Below are positions 59,868-64,000 of a DNA stretch of 64,000 nt, in pieces (the first letter of the stretch is position 1; every line of letters begins with the position of its first letter). A program made the position numbers and the translations under genes. The notes under the pieces were generated by a model. The model was not told the DNA's origin, made no database searches, and worked only from the letters and a program-made list of their open reading frames with translations. The stretch comes from Chondrosia reniformis (lineage: Eukaryota > Porifera > Demospongiae > Chondrillida > Chondrillidae). The stretch covers positions 62,001 through 126,000 of the forward strand of contig OX359201.1 of assembly GCA_947172415.1 (NCBI GenBank), read 5' to 3'.

Positions 59868-61835
59868 TTATCCAACTCCAGGCAATTTCACATACCTTCT
59901 ACGACACGTATATAATCGCCAAACCAGACTACAGTGAGTAAATATATACATTTATGTACATAATTACAGGTACAATAAACTGTAATATAACTGTAATATA
60001 TATATCTTCTTCTTTACTCCTTGTCCTCATGGACGTTGGGCAGGATCAAGTTGTTACACTTCGTCACGAATTAGGATTGGGTTGACCTGGGCTGGTGGAT
60101 AGCATTTCGCCATGCACTTCTGTCTGTCACCACTTCTTGCCATTCTGGGATCTCAGTTAGGTCTCTGCTGATGACATCCACCCACCGCAAGCAAGTCCCT
60201 CCCGGCCTCCTCTTCTTTCCTCTCAGTCTGCACCGCAGCAGTTGCTTCTGTGGTCAATGGTCTGGCATCCTCTGCAGGTGCCCAAACCACTGGAGCCTCT
60301 TCAGTCTCAGTTGCTCTTTGATTGGCAGCTCTCCAGTCTCCTCTAGTATGTCAACATTGCACCGCATATCCCACAGAGTCACACCCACGATGTCCCGAAG
60401 GCATCTCATCTGGAACGTCTTCAGTCTCCTGATGTCTTGCTGGGTTACCGACCAGGTCTCTGCCCCATAGAGGAGCACCGACATGACCATTGTCCGAAAG
60501 ACCTGCACTTTGGTTCTTCTGCTGAGGTTTCGACTCTTGAACACCTTCCTTCTCCACATTTGATAGACGGTGGTTGCCTTCTCAATTCTGATCTTCACAT
60601 CTTTCTCCACCCTACTCGTCTGCTCTACCTCACTTCCCAGGTAAGAGAAGGAGTCCACTTCCTCAAGTGCCTGGCCTTTCAGTGTGATGGCTGGGTGGTC
60701 TCCTGGTGTTTCCCCAATGCTGAGCACTTTGGTCTTGTCCCCACTGATCGTCATTCCCCATCGGGTGCAAGCTCTGTCAAGGGCATCCAGCATCTGCTGT
60801 AGCTCCTTTCTGTTCTCTGCCATGAGGGTCAGGTCGTCTGCATACTGGGTATTCTGGATGCAGGTGGTCAACGGGGTCTTGTCCCTGTATGATAGGAACA
60901 GACCTCTGCTGGTGGTGTACTCAACATGCAGACCTCCTCCAGTCATCTCCATGGCTTCCCTTAAAATCCTGTCCATGAAGCAGTTGAACAGGAGAGGAGA
61001 CAGGATAACTGTAATATATATATACCATAAGCACATTCACATAAGTTATAAGTTCAACACAATAACACAGCATCACTTACCAGATTATTACAATTACCAA
61101 TATTAGTACAAGCAGACCGCCACAGTTTTATTTTATGGTCTCACTAAATGGACCAGATTTTATCTGAAAGAATGCTTGTACTTTCAGTTCATACTGAGTT
61201 GAGGGCTTCAACTTGGTGATGTTAACCTTGATGGAATTAGATGGAAACTTAAGATATTGGACTGAGGGGCCAATTAAGTTGGTATTGTACAATGTAGAAT
61301 GTAATGGCAGGATTGTATTTCAGCTGTTCGGGGATTCTCCAGGTCTACTGTATTGTAGTTGAAGATCATCGGGTCTGGTACCTATGCATTCATCAATGTC
61401 ATCAATTAGAGAGATAGGTTAAGAAGTATGCAAAGAACTTTCACTACCTGTGCATTTACCCTTTCTCAACTCCAGATAATTGTTTCCCATTGGGGACTCA
61501 AGTAGTGTTCGTGTTGGGCCTCCTAGTCCCAGCTGTCTGCATATAACTCTTCCAATATAGTCATGTTCCGTCTGGTTTGTTGTGTTATCAATACAAACTT
61601 GTCCAAATGTGTTATTAAAATAATAGTGAATAGTTCCAACCAAATGTGCTTGGTAGACATTACTGTAATGGAGAGCTGCCTGCAAACAGTCTATGTATTC
61701 ATATATATGGATCATAGTTTATTATAAATGCTGCATGTATAGATTATATACTACTTTAATTTACCAGCACAAAATTTGACTACACCATATGAGTTAGTGC
61801 AATATTCATGATTTTCGGGATCAATTGTTGGTCTC
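59868..61835 (-). pseudogene. Dead B-type receptor copy, interrupted by a LINE
   Basis: Pieces of receptor B are found in order: the 3' end of SRCR 1 (about 61830-61757, internally deleted), SRCR 2 (61695-61440, lacking its last third after TGSESSL), FN3 (about 61384-61126, with small deletions and shifts), part of the membrane exon (61125-61078, its acceptor lost by fusion to the FN3), and an intact tail exon (59928-59868). A LINE fragment sits in the membrane-tail intron. With no leader, a truncated SRCR 2 and lost splice sites, it cannot make a B-type receptor. Confidence 0.85.
60006..61004 (-). mobile_element. 5'-truncated non-LTR retrotransposon (LINE) fragment
   Basis: A minus-strand frame (61004 to about 60254) encodes the C-terminal part of a reverse transcriptase: LSPLLFNCFMDRILREAM, the catalytic YADDLTLMAE, GMTISGDKTKVLSIGE and VEKDVKIRIEKATTVYQMW, then the thumb/C-terminal QMRCLRDIVGVTLWDMRCN. 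After a stop or shift near 60254 a basic tail continues (RRPGGTCLRWVDVISRDL, TDRSAWRNAI). The 5' part (endonuclease and most of the RT) is missing. A 19-bp direct repeat, ATAACTGTAATATATATAT, flanks it at 59987-60005 and 61005-61023. No poly(A) is seen at the 3' end, which reads GGAGTAAAGAAGAAG. Confidence 0.9.
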
Positions 61836-62029
61836 GTTCAGATCTCTGTTTCTCGAATAGAAGTGTTGCTGATGCCCAAATATATTCATCATGAATGCAT
61901 CAAAAAAACTATTGTTTCATTTACCTAGAGCTATATATGTCATGCATCTTGCAAGCCCTAAAGTATAACATGTGTATATCTAAATATTATAATAGTGTAA
62001 AGTTGAACATTTCCTGGTTCAACATTGCT
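61836..62029. other. Spacer between E tail and dead B-type copy
   Basis: About 190 bp, AT-rich, resembling the 55240-55390 flank of receptor D. It is probably the 3' UTR of E. Confidence 0.45.
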
Positions 62030-64000
62030 TCATTCCCTTTGAATTCCTTGTCCACCAATTGCATCATATTCCCCATAGCAGTGCCCAAAGGGATCGTAGC
62101 AACAAGGTGGGTCCCTCTTAATAAAGGGACATTTGAATCCTTTACGTTTTAGGCATGACTGGTGGTTATTTTTGTTGTACCAGCAGAACACACTACATGT
62201 AGGGAGGAGGACAAGTCTGATACCGCAAACATACAAACAAATTCAGAAGGAATCATATATATATATATATATACATGTACCATTTGCAGATTGGTAATTA
62301 TATTTTGGAACTTGTAGTAAAAAGTGAAGTTTGTGGTCATGTTTGTGATTTATACTGATGTATGTAATACTAATTATGACAATCACAATAGCTGCTTAGC
62401 CTAGTTACAGCAAGTGTTCTACTGTCCATCACGTTTAAGTGCATCAAGAATGCCAGCCTTTGTGGAGAGCATCTGGCATCAGTGAAGGCACAGACCCAGA
62501 AGGCAAGCTTGACCTCCAAGAAACGTAGCACAGCAGAGATCTGGTTCACACTTCTTAACTATCACAACTAAACTTTTAGCAAGTGTGATGTGTGTCATAT
62601 TATGAACTTACAGTCTTGGTCTGTATATGCAGCAACAAAATATTATCACTAAAACAGCTGCAATGGTAAATACAGTTCCAAGGGTTGCTACTACTATAAC
62701 TAGTGGATTAACTGTATATAAGAGAATATCTAGAATATATAATGTACATACTCTATTACACTGTACAGAGGAGTTAATATGTAATTTATAGGCCATGTGG
62801 TCCAGTTTACAATCTGCATGTATATAAGTTTATAATGCTCTATGTGTATATACATGCCTAAAGTTCAGGCATGGAACTGACACTGTATACACATAGTTTT
62901 ACACATGGGTACATATATGTATACCTATTGTTTTTGCTTCAACTGATTTGGAGTATGGACCAACATTTGCAAATTCTGGATCAAAAAAGGCTACAGCCAC
63001 TTTAAATGTATACTTGGTCACTGAATCTAAAGCTGGAACAGTCACGGTTGGGTTGGTTGAAATGGATTGGGAGTGATAAGTCTTTGTTCCAGAATGTTCT
63101 GATGTATATTCCACAGAATATCCGTATATGACAGCATAATAATCCAGTTGCACAGGAACAGACCATTTTAAAGTAACAGAGTCAAAGCTAGTTGAAACAA
63201 CTGCTAGATTATCAGGTATTGGGCCTGCAAAGCAGAGTATCATTATATAGTGTTAATTAGAGAGATAGGTGAAGAAGCATGCACTTTACTGACCTTTGCA
63301 ATCCACCATTATTGCTTTGCCATTACATTTCGTAGTTGTGGACCAAATGTATGAGCACTCATTCAAAGAACTTTCACTACCTGTGCATTCACCCTTGGTC
63401 AACTCCAGATAATTGTTTCCCATTGGGGACTCAAGTAGTGTTCGTGTTGGGTCTCCTAGTCCCAGCTGTCTGCAGATAACTCTTCCAATATAATCATGTT
63501 CCGTCTGGTTTGTTGTGTTAACAATACAAACTTGTCCAAATGTGTTATTAAAATAATAGTGAATAGTTCCAACCGAATGTGCTTGGTAGTCATTACTGTA
63601 ATGGAGAGCTGCCTGCAAACGGTCTATATATATATATATTCAGAGTGCAGAGTGCAACATTAATGAAAAGGAAACTTACCGAGTCACATAAGAGGATACT
63701 TTCACAAATGCTGCATGTATAGATTACTACTTTAATTTACCAGCACAAAATATGACAACACCATATGAGTTAGTGCAATCTTCAGTAGTTGCGGGATCAA
63801 TGTAACACTTTCCAAGGTAGCGTTCTGTTCCCTTACAGATTACCCCACATATCCAGGGGTGCGAGGTATCGGGAGCGCAATTGTTGGTCTCTTTGCAAGA
63901 CTGCCAGTTTGACCCAGTTTTTCGAGCTCCAGCGAAACCAAGCTGAAAACAGGCGACTTCAGAATCAGCTTCGGTGAAATTCTCGTGTGCTGCACACACA
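62030..64000 (-). CDS. SRCR receptor E, chimeric, 5' end outside the window
   Basis: Exons are 64000-63741 (3' part of SRCR 1), 63623-63294 (SRCR 2), 63224-62925 (FN3), 62711-62612 (membrane helix, NPLVIVVATLGTVFTIAAVL then VIIFCCC) and 62216-62030 (tail). SRCR 1 and SRCR 2 are nearly identical to receptor B (EVACFQLGFAGARKTGSNWQ, RVICRQLGLGDPTRTLLESP). The FN3 (LAVVSTSFDSVTLKWSVPVQ) and the tail (KCPFIKRDPPCCYDPFGHCY) belong to the C/D type. The frame is open across all junctions, with phase-1 extracellular introns and a phase-2 tail junction. One extra Phe (FFDPEF) is present in the FN3. The leader is beyond the right edge. Confidence 0.82.

Noticed and set aside
60171-61106. Plus-strand open frames over the LINE
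   Set aside because: They are antisense to the reverse-transcriptase frame, which has the YADD motif.

Overview
The window is animal nuclear DNA. The genes are split by many short GT-AG introns, usually 50-350 bp. The recognisable genes are metazoan or general eukaryotic (PRPF4, INTS11, FUCA1, a centrosomin-family gene, ZCCHC4, PIN1, IFRD, DHX40, a DCDC1-like gene, PPP1R21, DAXX). The very compact layout, with intergenic gaps often of 25-400 bp, together with a tandem family of SRCR-domain membrane receptors, fits a sponge best, probably a demosponge. That assignment is an inference: the window holds no rRNA or mitochondrial marker.

Positions 1-20,800 carry dense housekeeping genes. They are the 3' end of an unidentified gene (1-383, +), PRPF4 (673-3460, +), INTS11 (3532-7750, +), FUCA1 (9645-7835, -), a CDK5RAP2/centrosomin-type coiled-coil gene (17135-9728, -), ZCCHC4 (17162-20014, +) and PIN1 (20798-20049, -). 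The start codons of the centrosomin-type gene and ZCCHC4 are only 26 bp apart. Many introns are filled by minisatellites that begin at a 5' splice site or end at a 3' splice site.

Positions 20,800-44,000 hold a lone SRCR receptor gene (21208-23213, +) followed by IFRD (26058-23616, -), an unnamed gene with a predicted N-myristoylation site, IQ motifs and a DUF4347-like C-terminus (30369-26190, -), DHX40 (30546-33170, +, one exon with a 30-copy pentapeptide insert inside the helicase core), a DCDC1-like gene (33661-36899, +), PPP1R21 (37017-41654, +) and a single-exon, N-terminally short DAXX (42741-44009, +).

Positions 44,500-64,000 are an AT-rich accessory block read on the minus strand. 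It is a tandem cluster of receptors built as signal peptide, SRCR, SRCR, FN3, one membrane helix and a cytoplasmic tail. In the direction of transcription the order is E (5' end outside the window), a dead B-type copy, a dead A-type copy, D, B, a dead A-type remnant, C and A. The stretch [B-type, dead A-type, C/D-type] is present twice, so the cluster grew by segmental duplication. Gene E joins a B-type ectodomain to C/D-type FN3, membrane and tail exons. A Harbinger-like MITE and a 5'-truncated LINE each sit in one copy only, with the empty site preserved in the sister copy. The A, C, D and E tails share a cysteine-rich CPF/DPF module that I do not recognise from any named family. This receptor cluster is the best candidate in the window for an undescribed recognition system, but its function cannot be read from the sequence.
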